Source: Flavobacteriales bacterium
Lineage (GTDB): Bacteria; Bacteroidota; Bacteroidia; Flavobacteriales_D; Sanyastnellaceae
Direction: 5' to 3'
NCBI GenBank assembly: GCA_023264155.1
Contig: JALQTD010000010.1
Span: 1 to 32,277 of the forward strand
Length of the DNA: 32,277 nucleotides
A model generated the notes under the pieces. That model made no database searches. It saw nothing but the letters and a program-made list of their open reading frames with translations, and had not been told where the DNA came from. Of the stretch, positions 23,723 through 31,059 are shown in pieces; within the stretch, counting starts at the first letter, position 1, and the number at the start of each line of letters is the position of its first letter. Position numbers and translations under genes: made by a program.

Positions 23723-24853
23723 ATGAGCCTGCTCGACCCCATTCAAGACGCCATCGACGCCATCCGCAACGGCGAAATCATCATTGTCGTGGACGACGAA
23801 GACCGCGAAAACGAAGGCGATTTCCTGACCGCTGCGCGCAACGTCACCCCCGAAGTCATCAACTTCATGGCCACCCACGGTCGCGGACTGATTTGCGCCC
23901 CGCTCATCGAGGACCGCTGCGACGAACTCGGACTCGAACTCATGGTGTCGCACAACAACGCAGCTTACGAAACCCCGTTCACGGTTTCTGTCGACCTGAT
24001 TGGCCACGGTTGCACCACCGGCATTTCTGCGAGCGATCGATCAAAAACCGTCGAGGCATTGATTGACCCGGAAACCCGCCCCGAAGAGTTGGGGAAGCCG
24101 GGGCACATCTTCCCCTTGCGCGCAAAACGCGGCGGGGTCTTGCGGCGCGCCGGTCACACGGAGGCCGCCATCGACTTCGCACGGCTCGCCGGATTTGAGC
24201 CCGCCGGGTTAATTGTGGAAATCATGAACGAGGACGGAACGATGGCCCGGCTTCCCGCATGCCGGGAACTCGCGGATCGGTTTGGACTGAAGCTCGTGAG
24301 CATCGCCGATTTAATCGCTTACCGGCTCGAGCACGATACGCTGATCAAGCGGGAACACACGGAGATGCTGGAGACCGATTACGGCACGTTTAACGTTTGT
24401 GCTTTTCGCCAAACCACGAATGACGTCGTGCATTTGGCCGTCAGCATGGGCACTTGGACTGAGGACGAACCCGTCCCCGTGCGGGTGCACCACACCGATG
24501 TGATTGCCGACCTCTTCTTGACGCGCACGGGGGGCCGAGGAAGGGAGTTGCGCGCCTCACTCCAGTTCATCTCCGAACAAGGCAAAGGTGTCGTTGTGGT
24601 CATCAACAAACTCCCGAGCGACAGCGGCGACCTGTTGGCCAGCTTGCGCGCTTTCGGCTCGGAACGAACACCGTCCTCTCCGATGGATTCGAAGGATTAC
24701 GGAATCGGCGCCCAAATCCTGCGGGCCACTGGCGTCACCAAAATGCAGCTGCTCTCCGACCGGCCCCGCAAGCGCGGCATCATCGGTTACGGCCTTGAGA
24801 TTGTGGACACACTTCCCTTGACCCCGCTGATGGAAAAAATCGAAACCGCCTGA
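23723..24853 (+). CDS. ribB: 3,4-dihydroxy-2-butanone 4-phosphate synthase fused to a degenerate GTP cyclohydrolase II domain
   Basis: A 376-residue cytoplasmic protein. Residues ~1-200 are an intact RibB domain, which makes the four-carbon unit of riboflavin from ribulose 5-phosphate: [10 protein letters not shown] (24-33), [22 protein letters not shown] and [17 protein letters not shown]. Residues ~205-376 align with GTP cyclohydrolase II, ending in GYGLEIV, but the zinc site is lost: HSEC is HHTD (256-259) and the CDC pair is GGR (270-272). The GTP-binding NNP region reads SDRP. So only the RibB activity is expected, while the ribA gene at 8935-9528 supplies the other. The remaining domain may be structural or regulatory. 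Confidence 0.93.
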   Translation: MSLLDPIQDAIDAIRNGEIIIVVDDEDRENEGDFLTAARNVTPEVINFMATHGRGLICAPLIEDRCDELGLELMVSHNNAAYETPFTVSVDLIGHGCTTGISASDRSKTVEALIDPETRPEELGKPGHIFPLRAKRGGVLRRAGHTEAAIDFARLAGFEPAGLIVEIMNEDGTMARLPACRELADRFGLKLVSIADLIAYRLEHDTLIKREHTEMLETDYGTFNVCAFRQTTNDVVHLAVSMGTWTEDEPVPVRVHHTDVIADLFLTRTGGRGRELRASLQFISEQGKGVVVVINKLPSDSGDLLASLRAFGSERTPSSPMDSKDYGIGAQILRATGVTKMQLLSDRPRKRGIIGYGLEIVDTLPLTPLMEKIETA

Positions 24854-24877
24854 AGCATTTCACCCGTGTTGGGACAC

Positions 24878-24911
24878 AAAAAAACCGCCCTGAAATGAGG
24901 GCGGTTTTTTT
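24878..24911. terminator. Bidirectional terminator between ribBA and rpmE2
   Basis: The stem CCGCCCT (24885-24891) / AGGGCGG (24898-24904) with a 6-base loop is flanked by seven A on the left and seven T on the right, so it can stop transcription from both converging genes. Confidence 0.92.
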
Positions 24912-24938
24912 GTCTCTTCAAAGTGTGTTCCGCGGAAC

Positions 24939-25196
24939 TTACTTCTTCTTGAACTTGTCGTACTTCTGGCGGAATTTGTCAATCCGTCCAGCCGTATCCA
25001 CAAACTGCGCCTTTCCGGTGTAGAATGGGTGCGACTTGTGGCTCACCTCCACTTTGATGAGGGGGTATTCGTTGCCGTCCTCCCACACGATGGTTTCTTT
25101 CGTGTTGGCTGCGGACTTGCTCATAAACGCGTAATCGTTGGACATGTCCTTGAAAACGACCATGCGGTAATTATCGGGGTGGATGCCTTGCTTCAT
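24939..25196 (-). CDS. rpmE2: Ribosomal protein L31, type B
   Basis: An 85-residue protein of the large ribosomal subunit. [11 protein letters not shown], the [12 protein letters not shown] segment, [21 protein letters not shown] and the lysine-rich end are typical of bL31. The zinc-binding CxxC pairs of type A L31 are absent, so this is the zinc-independent paralogue, which in many bacteria is the form made when zinc is low; in Bacteroidota it is often the only one. The ATG at 25196 is preferred to a longer frame because the family starts at MK(Q/K)GIHP. It has the best promoter in the window. Confidence 0.96.
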   Translation of the reverse strand: MKQGIHPDNYRMVVFKDMSNDYAFMSKSAANTKETIVWEDGNEYPLIKVEVSHKSHPFYTGKAQFVDTAGRIDKFRQKYDKFKKK

Positions 25197-25219
25197 AGTG
25201 GTAGCACTGAATTGGTCGG

Positions 25220-25249
25220 CAAAGATAATGCATTTCCGTCCACATCCAA
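25220..25249 (-). promoter_or_regulatory. Promoter of rpmE2 (TTG-N19-TATCTTTG)
   Basis: On the minus strand TTG (25249-25247) is followed after exactly 19 bases by TATCTTTG (25227-25220), a perfect match to the Bacteroidota -33/-7 consensus. The leader to the ATG is about 23 bases minus the distance to the start point. Confidence 0.85.
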
Positions 25250-25351
25250 CACTTTCGTTGCGCAGGCGCGCCAAGCTGCTCCGCAAACAACCCACAACGC
25301 GTTGTGTAAAACATTAACAAGGATATCCAAAAGGCAAGCTAACAACCACTG

Positions 25352-25359
25352 TAACTTGC
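25352..25359 (+). promoter_or_regulatory. Possible -7 element of the candidate small RNA
   Basis: TAACTTGC followed by G resembles TAnnTTTG; the nearly identical TAGCTTGCG occurs before the next gene at 25552. In the 383-bp gap 25197-25579 the remaining sequence (25250-25351 and 25457-25551) shows nothing I can name; 25521-25545 is C-rich. Confidence 0.3.
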
Positions 25360-25363
25360 GCTC

Positions 25364-25456
25364 GGTTTTAAGTGAGTTTAGCACAAGCTAAGCATCAAGT
25401 GATAATTTGGTTAAGTTGGTCCTGTCCCAGAACGCTGGGACAGGGCCCTTTTTTTT
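25364..25456 (+). ncRNA. Candidate small RNA (or attenuated leader) of about 90 nt
   Basis: A very strong plus-strand terminator ends here, yet no plus-strand gene lies before it: ribBA is already stopped at 24911 and rpmE2 is on the other strand. The stretch before it can fold into a hairpin with loop ACAA (TTTAGC at 25377-25382 with GCTAAG at 25387-25392; neighbouring TGAG pairs with CATCA if one A bulges). Together with the terminator this looks like a two-hairpin RNA with an A/U-rich linker. It does not match tmRNA, RNase P, SRP or 6S RNA as I know them. Alternatively it is the leader of the gene at 25580, ended by an attenuator. Confidence 0.4.
25418..25456 (+). terminator. Strong orphan intrinsic terminator
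   Basis: The core stem CCTGTCCCAG (25421-25430) / CTGGGACAGG (25435-25444) with loop AACG extends by GGT/GCC (one G-U pair) to 13 bp, then C and eight T (25449-25456). Confidence 0.9.
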
Positions 25457-25551
25457 GCCCCTGTTTTTCGTTTTCCGAAAACTGCAGAACGTTCACAATT
25501 CGATGTTTGCAAGTGAACGCCCCTCCTCCCCCCTTACCCCTTTCCTACAAG

Positions 25552-25558
25552 TAGCTTG
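25552..25558 (+). promoter_or_regulatory. Possible -7 element of the SPOR-like gene
   Basis: TAGCTTG followed by CG lies 21 bases before the ATG at 25580. It shares the TA(A/G)CTTGCG form with the box at 25352. Confidence 0.3.
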
Positions 25559-25579
25559 CGATGCAGCAATTTTTCATCC

Positions 25580-26836
25580 ATGCACTTGGTCCAAACGTTT
25601 TTGTTTTTCCTGCTCCAACCGTGGTTCGCCTTCATCGGGATCGGCAATCACATCGATGCGGAGAGCCACCTGCCGAGCCAATTGGCCGCAGGAGAATCCG
25701 CCACCGGAACTTGGACCATTCACAAAGGCGACGCGCGGGGATTTGCTCGGCTGCACATGCGGGTACCTGAGCACCTGCACTTGACGCCACTCGAAACCGC
25801 CGGTGCCTCATTCGAGCAGCGCGACGGGGTCGTGAAATTGATTTGGTTGGATGCGCCGGAAACGGAGGTGTTCCAAGTGAAGCTCGGCATGGAAGCGCAA
25901 ATGCATTTCTCCGGAGGAAGTTTCGAACCGCTTTGGTCATTCATCTCCGACGGTCGGCGCCAGGACGTGGCGTTGCCCTCGGCCTACATCGCGTCAGCAG
26001 CTGCCGGACTGGCCGGAAGCCCCTTGATGCCCGCTCCATCCGAGTGGGTCGTGGAAGGCGCGGACGCCGCATCCCTTCCGGATGAGCTTCCACCCTTTGA
26101 CCCGGATCGGTTCGAAGTGCAGCGCCGCATTCAAATCGAAGGGCCCGATGTGGCCCTCGTGACGTTGGAGGTCAGCGGACACCCGAAGCACCGTTTCCTG
26201 CGGTTGGTGGATCGGTTGCCCGAAGGATGCCTCACCGAGCGGGACGTGCTGCAGGGGGCTTCGTTGCGGTTCGAGGACCAGGAGTTGGCCTTCCAATGGC
26301 AAAATGCGCCACGGGCCAACTCGTTCCGGGTGAGTTACCGGATTTCAGGCGACCTGAGCGCTTGTTTGCCCCAAATCCAGGGCATGGCAGAATTCGCGGT
26401 AGGCGAAACCATGCACACCCCCGCCCTCCCCGCCTTTTCATGGGAGCAAGTGGAGGACCCCGAAGGATGGCTTGAGGACTTGACCGTGGCAGAGGAAGTT
26501 CCGGCCAAAACCGAGGAGCCTGTGGCCGTAGAAGTTCCCGCTCCTGACGACGGCATCTCATTCCGCGTTCAGGTTTTGGCCGCGCACACTTACGTAGACG
26601 CTCCCTGGTTCAAAAAGCGCTTCGGATTCCGCTCCACCATCGACGCGGAGCCCCACGAAGACTGGATCAAGTACACCACCGGCAGCTTCGCAGCGTACGA
26701 CGCTGCGCGCAACCACCGCGAAGAACTCACCTCCCAATTCGACTTCCCTGGCCCATTCGTTACGGCCTACGATGAAGGACGCCGCATCACCGTGCAAGAA
26801 GCCCTTGTTCGTGCACAACAACACTGGATACCCTGA
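25580..26836 (+). CDS. Secreted protein with C-terminal SPOR-like domain
   Basis: A 418-residue exported protein of unknown function. The ATG at 25580 gives a signal peptide with a strongly hydrophobic core (MHLVQTFLFFLLQPWFAFIG); the TTG at 25556 is less likely. Residues ~25-300 are beta-rich with no motif I know (WTIHKGDARGFARLHMRVPE, VFQVKLGMEAQMHF, FRVSYRISGDLSACLP). An acidic/Pro linker (EEVPAKTEEPVAVEVPAPDD) leads to ~75 residues resembling the Bacteroidota SPOR-like fold: ISFRVQVLAAHTYVDAPWF, YTTGSFAAYDAARNHREEL, GPFVTAYDEGRRITVQEAL. SPOR domains bind glycan strands at the division site. Its stop overlaps the xerD start by one base (TGATG), which suggests coupled translation. Confidence 0.75.
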   Translation: MHLVQTFLFFLLQPWFAFIGIGNHIDAESHLPSQLAAGESATGTWTIHKGDARGFARLHMRVPEHLHLTPLETAGASFEQRDGVVKLIWLDAPETEVFQVKLGMEAQMHFSGGSFEPLWSFISDGRRQDVALPSAYIASAAAGLAGSPLMPAPSEWVVEGADAASLPDELPPFDPDRFEVQRRIQIEGPDVALVTLEVSGHPKHRFLRLVDRLPEGCLTERDVLQGASLRFEDQELAFQWQNAPRANSFRVSYRISGDLSACLPQIQGMAEFAVGETMHTPALPAFSWEQVEDPEGWLEDLTVAEEVPAKTEEPVAVEVPAPDDGISFRVQVLAAHTYVDAPWFKKRFGFRSTIDAEPHEDWIKYTTGSFAAYDAARNHREELTSQFDFPGPFVTAYDEGRRITVQEALVRAQQHWIP

Positions 26837-27786
26837 TGGCTGAAAATCACACCGACTGGAAATCAGCCATCAACGGCTTTCGCAACTACCTCGAACTGGA
26901 ACGGGGGTTGAGTCGCAATTCCGTGCAGGCATACATCCGCGACATCGAGCAGTTCTCCGCCTTTGCCGAACGCCATGAAGCGGTGAAACGGCCAGAGGAC
27001 ATCACGTTGGATACCGTGGAGCAGTTCATGGGGAACTTGTACGACCGGGGATTGGCACGAAACAGCCAGGCACGCATGCTCAGCGGGGTCCGCAGTTTCT
27101 GCAAGTACCTCCGGCTGGAAGGGCTGATGGAAGGCGATCCGGTCGAATTGGTCGAATCGCCCCGGGCCCAGCGCAAGCTCCCGGATGTATTGAGTGTGGA
27201 AGAGGTGTCGCGGTTGATTGAGAGCGTGGATTTGTCCCGGAGAGAAGGTGTGCGGAACAAGGCCATGCTCGAAACCATGTACAGCTGTGGTTTGCGGGTC
27301 ACTGAACTGGTCGAACTGAAGCTTTCACAAGTGGACCTGATTGACGGCCAGGTCCGCGTCATCGGGAAGGGCAACAAGGAGCGCATTGTGCCCATCGGCA
27401 CCACGGCCATCCACGCCATCGACGACTACTTGAGCTACTACCGGTCGGGGCTGCAACCTGCCGCAGGGCATGAAGACACGCTGTTTTTGGGACGGCAAGG
27501 CCGTGGCATGAGCCGACAAATGGCCTTTACCATGATCCGGCGTTTGGCCATTCAAGCCGGCATTCGGAAAAACGTGAGCCCGCATACGTTCCGCCACAGC
27601 TTCGCCACCCATTTGGTGGAAGCCGGGGCCGATTTGCGAGCCGTCCAAGTGATGCTGGGCCATGCCCAAATCGCCACCACTGAAATTTACACCCACCTCG
27701 ATCGCCGTTTCCTGCGCGATCAGGTCACGCAGTTCCACCCGCGCAGCGGCTCAGCCGCCCCGCCGAAGGAACGGTCGAAGCGTTAA
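26836..27786 (+). CDS. xerD: Tyrosine recombinase XerD (chromosome dimer resolution)
   Basis: A 316-residue cytoplasmic recombinase. Residues ~8-110 are the SAM-like N-terminal DNA-binding core (YLELERGLSRNSVQAY); the catalytic domain carries Arg154 (CGLRVTE), Lys178 (GKGNKER), His250 and Arg253 (HTFRHSF), His276 (LGH) and nucleophile Tyr285 (EIYTHLD). All are intact and the size is normal. XerD with XerC resolves chromosome dimers at dif under FtsK control. It is not part of a mobile element: no attachment repeats or phage genes are nearby. The last 15 residues are basic and Pro-rich. The stop overlaps that of the TonB gene by three bases. Confidence 0.93.
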   Translation: MAENHTDWKSAINGFRNYLELERGLSRNSVQAYIRDIEQFSAFAERHEAVKRPEDITLDTVEQFMGNLYDRGLARNSQARMLSGVRSFCKYLRLEGLMEGDPVELVESPRAQRKLPDVLSVEEVSRLIESVDLSRREGVRNKAMLETMYSCGLRVTELVELKLSQVDLIDGQVRVIGKGNKERIVPIGTTAIHAIDDYLSYYRSGLQPAAGHEDTLFLGRQGRGMSRQMAFTMIRRLAIQAGIRKNVSPHTFRHSFATHLVEAGADLRAVQVMLGHAQIATTEIYTHLDRRFLRDQVTQFHPRSGSAAPPKERSKR

Positions 27787-30224
27787 AAATCCACCCGGTA
27801 GAAGAAAATCGGCAAGAACCCCAGCTGGTATTCCTCGCGAATGCTGCTCGCTGGGTCCCCTGATTCATCCGGAGCGTAGGTCAACTTCAAGACGTTTTCT
27901 TGGCCGGTGACGTTGACGAAGTCGATGCCCAATTGGTGGGTGGATTCCGGTCGGTTCCACGTCACGTTCGTCTTGACATCCAAGCGGAAGTACGGGTCGA
28001 ATTGGTTCTCGTTGAATCCTTCGTCCAAGTAAATCAGCTCCCGCGCGGCGTTGCTTGCGGCAATGTCCGGGGTTCCATACCGCCGGCCGCCGGCCATGGT
28101 GACCTTCAGGCCGGTGACGAGGCTCCAAGCTGAATTGAAGCGCCAATCCTTGCTCGCGAGGGCGTTCCAGGCGTAGCCCCCGTTGAAATCGGTGTTGCGT
28201 TCCACGCCATCGCTGCCCACGAATTTGGACTCGAACAAGCTGCCTGTGAGCAGGACGAACCAGCGGTCGCGGAAGGCGCGAGAGACCGTCAGCTCCACCC
28301 CGCGGTTGCGCGCCGTGCCCTCGTTGACGAGCGTATCCGGGAACAACCGGCTGAAGCCCGCCCCGGAGTTGATGAGCGAGAACGCGCTCGGTTCCAAACT
28401 CACCGGGATGTTCCACAATTCCTGGGCGTACACTTCGGCCTTCATCGACCACACCTCGCCCAGCGGCCGGCTCCAACCGAGGACCGCGTGCGCACTGCGG
28501 GTCATGCCCATCTCCGCGTTGGGCATGCGCAGCGTTCCGTCCGGCAACTCGCCGTTGCTCGCCGCGTAGAGGTAGCTCGCTTGGACTTGGCTGTGAACGC
28601 CGAGACCGGCCGTGAACCGGTTGAGGCCGCGGGTGTACTGCGCGCCGAGGCGCGGCTCGAACCACGAGAAGTCCCCCGAAATGCTTTGGTATTGCAGGTG
28701 CCAGCCGGCGGAGAGGGTCCAGTCGGGATTTGGCCTGAATTTCCATTGGACAAAGGGCTGCACCAACGCCGAAAACTGGCGGGCATCCCACCGGCGCTCC
28801 CATCCCTGCAAGGCCGCGAGCGAATCGACCTCGATGCGGATGCTGTCCGCGAACACGCCCACCCGGGCGTCCACGTTCAGCCCGTAGCGCCAAGTCGTGC
28901 GGGCATCGCGCTTGGTCGTCGCATGCAGCGCCGCGCTGAGGCGGTTGTTGTGGAAATGATACCGCATGTAGTCCACCACGCTGTCCAGCCGGTAGGTGCT
29001 GTCCGCTTGCAGTTCCCGGTAGACCAAATTGTGTTCGCTGTCCTGCCGATCGCGGCTCGCGGCCAAGGTCGCCTTCAAGTACGTCGATTCGTTGATGGGC
29101 CGGGTGTAGGTCACCCCCGCGATGCCCGTTCCCGAGCCAAACAACTGGTCGCGGTCGTTGTCCCCGTAAATGTTGCGCTCCGGACGCACCTGCTCGCTGA
29201 TCATGATGTCGACTTGGCTCACCCCACCGATGCCCCAGAACGCGAGGGCCCCGCCGTTGGCTTGCGGGAAGAACAGCCGGAACGAACCATCTTGGTAGTA
29301 AGGAACGGCCGATGTGCCGATGTCAATGCCCAGTTTGGAGAAAATCACCGCGCTGCTGTAGCGGTAATTGACGAGGAAACTCGAGCGTTTCTCCCGGCTG
29401 ATGGGCCCTTCCAACATGGCTTCCGCGCCGAGGAACCCGAACTGCGCACTCCGTACCATGCGGTCGGTGCTGCCGTTGCGCATCCGCAAATCGAACACCG
29501 CCGCCGTGGAATTTCCGAACTCGGCGGGAAAGGCTGCGGTGAAGAAGTCGCTGTTCGCCAGCACCTTGTTGTTCAGGATGGCCACCGGTCCGCCGCCCGT
29601 GCCCGGGATGCTGAAGTGGTTTGGGTTGGGCAAATCGACGCCTTCGACGCGCCAAAGCACCCCGCTCGGGCTGTTTCCGCGCACCACAATGTCGTTCCGG
29701 CTGTCATCGGCGCCCTGCACGCCGGCAAAGTTGCTCGCCATCCGGGCGGGGTCACCACGCGAGCCGGCGTAACGATCCGTCTCCTCGACGGTGAACGAAC
29801 GCGCACTGACGGTCGCCATTTCATTCATCAACCCATCGGTGTCCTCGGTCGCCGTCACTTCGGCGGCCTCGAGCGCCACCAGCGACTCCTGCAAAGGGAT
29901 TTCCACCTGCACCGGGCGCCCACTGTTCACCTCGACGGCGTCCTGCACAAAGGGCGTGTAGCCGACAAAGCCCACGCGCAAGGACCACCGCCCCACCGGC
30001 ACGTCCGTGAATTCAAAACGTCCCATCGCGTCGGAGGAAGCAAAGCGCACGTTTTCAGCTGACTGGAACAATTCAACGGTCGCACCGGGCAGGGGGAAGC
30101 GCGCATCGATGTCGAGGACGACGCCGGCGACGGACGAGGTTTGGCCTGCAGCAGACAGGGTTCCCATCAGCGCGAGCAACAGCCAAATCGCGTGGCATTT
30201 GTGTAACTTGAGCAGCATGTTCAT
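27783..30224 (-). CDS. TonB-dependent outer-membrane receptor with carboxypeptidase-like N-terminal domain
   Basis: A protein of 813 residues (ATG 30224) or 811 (ATG 30218). The signal peptide (CHAIWLLLALMGTLSAAGQ) is followed by a CarboxypepD_reg-like beta sandwich (~25-110: SVAGVVLDIDARFPLPGATV, GRFEFTDVPVGRWSLRVGFV), a plug domain (~120-250: NDIVVRGNSPSGVLWRVEGV, FPAEFGNSTAAVFDLRMRNG) and a 22-strand-like barrel ending in the aromatic terminal strand FLPIFFYRVDF. It imports some ligand using TonB energy. No SusD-like partner is adjacent, so it is not a classic SusCD pair; ligand unknown. It converges with xerD and starts head-to-head with the hydrolase gene. Confidence 0.92.
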   Translation of the reverse strand: MNMLLKLHKCHAIWLLLALMGTLSAAGQTSSVAGVVLDIDARFPLPGATVELFQSAENVRFASSDAMGRFEFTDVPVGRWSLRVGFVGYTPFVQDAVEVNSGRPVQVEIPLQESLVALEAAEVTATEDTDGLMNEMATVSARSFTVEETDRYAGSRGDPARMASNFAGVQGADDSRNDIVVRGNSPSGVLWRVEGVDLPNPNHFSIPGTGGGPVAILNNKVLANSDFFTAAFPAEFGNSTAAVFDLRMRNGSTDRMVRSAQFGFLGAEAMLEGPISREKRSSFLVNYRYSSAVIFSKLGIDIGTSAVPYYQDGSFRLFFPQANGGALAFWGIGGVSQVDIMISEQVRPERNIYGDNDRDQLFGSGTGIAGVTYTRPINESTYLKATLAASRDRQDSEHNLVYRELQADSTYRLDSVVDYMRYHFHNNRLSAALHATTKRDARTTWRYGLNVDARVGVFADSIRIEVDSLAALQGWERRWDARQFSALVQPFVQWKFRPNPDWTLSAGWHLQYQSISGDFSWFEPRLGAQYTRGLNRFTAGLGVHSQVQASYLYAASNGELPDGTLRMPNAEMGMTRSAHAVLGWSRPLGEVWSMKAEVYAQELWNIPVSLEPSAFSLINSGAGFSRLFPDTLVNEGTARNRGVELTVSRAFRDRWFVLLTGSLFESKFVGSDGVERNTDFNGGYAWNALASKDWRFNSAWSLVTGLKVTMAGGRRYGTPDIAASNAARELIYLDEGFNENQFDPYFRLDVKTNVTWNRPESTHQLGIDFVNVTGQENVLKLTYAPDESGDPASSIREEYQLGFLPIFFYRVDF

Positions 30225-30236
30225 GTGGCCAAAGTA
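30204..30236. promoter_or_regulatory. Interlocked divergent promoters and start codons
   Basis: Two CATG palindromes (30216-30219 and 30222-30225) supply ATG codons on both strands. The minus-strand box TACTTTG (30236-30230) lies 12 bases from the ATG at 30224 and sits inside the hydrolase coding start. The plus-strand box TAACTTGA (30204-30211) lies 13 bases from the ATG at 30217 and sits inside the TonB gene. Confidence 0.45.
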
Positions 30237-31059
30237 CGTGCTAATTGCGTTCCTCTGCCTCAGCGGCGTCGAGGTCGAGCGGGGCGTGCCGTTTGCTGAG
30301 CGGGGCAAGGAGGTGCTGCGCATGGACTTGTATGCGGCGGAGGACGTGGATGCGCCGTGGTTGGTGTTTGCGCACGGTGGGGGCTTCAGTGCGGGGCGGC
30401 GCGACGTTCCGCAGGTGGTGGCCTTGGCGGAGGGACTAGCCGAACGCGGGGTATCGGTGGCGGCGATTTCGTACCGGTTGCGGCAGGTGGGCGTGGGGTT
30501 CGGGTGCGACGTGCCGGTGGACGACAAGCGAGAGGCGATCGCGTGGGCTGCCGAGGACCTCGGTGCGGCGTGCGCGGCGTTGACCCACCGGGGGGCGCGG
30601 TGGTTGGCCGTCGGGGGCTCCTCCGCGGGGGCCGAGGCGGCCTTGCATTGGGCGGTGCGCCAGCCGGTCGGTGCGGTCGTCAGTTTCTCCGGGGCGGTGG
30701 AGCCCGGAGGGGCCTTGCACCCGCCGTTGTTCGCGTTCCACGGCACGTGTGATGCCGTCGTGCCGTTCGACGAATCGGTCCACCGGGAATGCGACCGCGA
30801 TGCGCCCGGCGCCTTCATCTTGCAGGGCGGCGGCGCCTTGCAAGGGTGCTGGGAGCAGGCGGGCAGTCCGGCGGTGGTCTGGGCTTTTGAAGGGGCAGGC
30901 CACGAAGTGTGCAACAGCGCCATGCTGGACGAGGAAGCGCTCGACGCCGTGGCCGAATTCATCTTAACCGCTGCTTACGGGGGCTGCATGTCATCCGAAT
31001 TCCGTTCCATTGGAGCCCCGGCCCCGTGTTCACGCGAACCTTACTTCCCATGCGAGTGA
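30217..31059 (+). CDS. Alpha/beta hydrolase (esterase/lipase-like)
   Basis: A 280-residue protein (278 if the ATG at 30223 is used). The HGGG oxyanion motif (53-56), the nucleophile elbow GSSAG (Ser136), Asp179 in HGTCDAVVPFD and His229 in GAGHEVC form a complete catalytic triad of the HSL/BD-FAE-like carboxylesterases. The first ~18 residues are hydrophobic (YVLIAFLCLSG), so it may be exported or membrane-tethered. Natural ester unknown. The gene is more GC-rich than its neighbours, with many GTG/GCG codons. The final ~25 residues (after EFILTAAYGG) extend beyond the fold and overlap the next gene by 10 bp. Confidence 0.82.
   Translation: MFMWPKYVLIAFLCLSGVEVERGVPFAERGKEVLRMDLYAAEDVDAPWLVFAHGGGFSAGRRDVPQVVALAEGLAERGVSVAAISYRLRQVGVGFGCDVPVDDKREAIAWAAEDLGAACAALTHRGARWLAVGGSSAGAEAALHWAVRQPVGAVVSFSGAVEPGGALHPPLFAFHGTCDAVVPFDESVHRECDRDAPGAFILQGGGALQGCWEQAGSPAVVWAFEGAGHEVCNSAMLDEEALDAVAEFILTAAYGGCMSSEFRSIGAPAPCSREPYFPCE

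Noticed and set aside
25372-25554. A 60-codon frame across the orphan terminator
   Set aside because: It starts at GTG inside the candidate hairpin and reads through a strong terminator; no conserved motif.
26836-27786. Tyrosine recombinase as the integrase of a mobile element
   Set aside because: Sequence and size fit housekeeping XerD; no tRNA, direct repeats, phage or conjugation genes are nearby.
28488-30062. A 524-codon plus-strand frame opposite the TonB receptor
   Set aside because: Shadow of a clear TonB-dependent receptor; no signal or domain of its own.
30225-30962. Long upstream extension of the TonB receptor frame (about 246 codons)
   Set aside because: It lies antisense to the hydrolase with its intact catalytic triad, and the signal peptide begins at 30218-30224.
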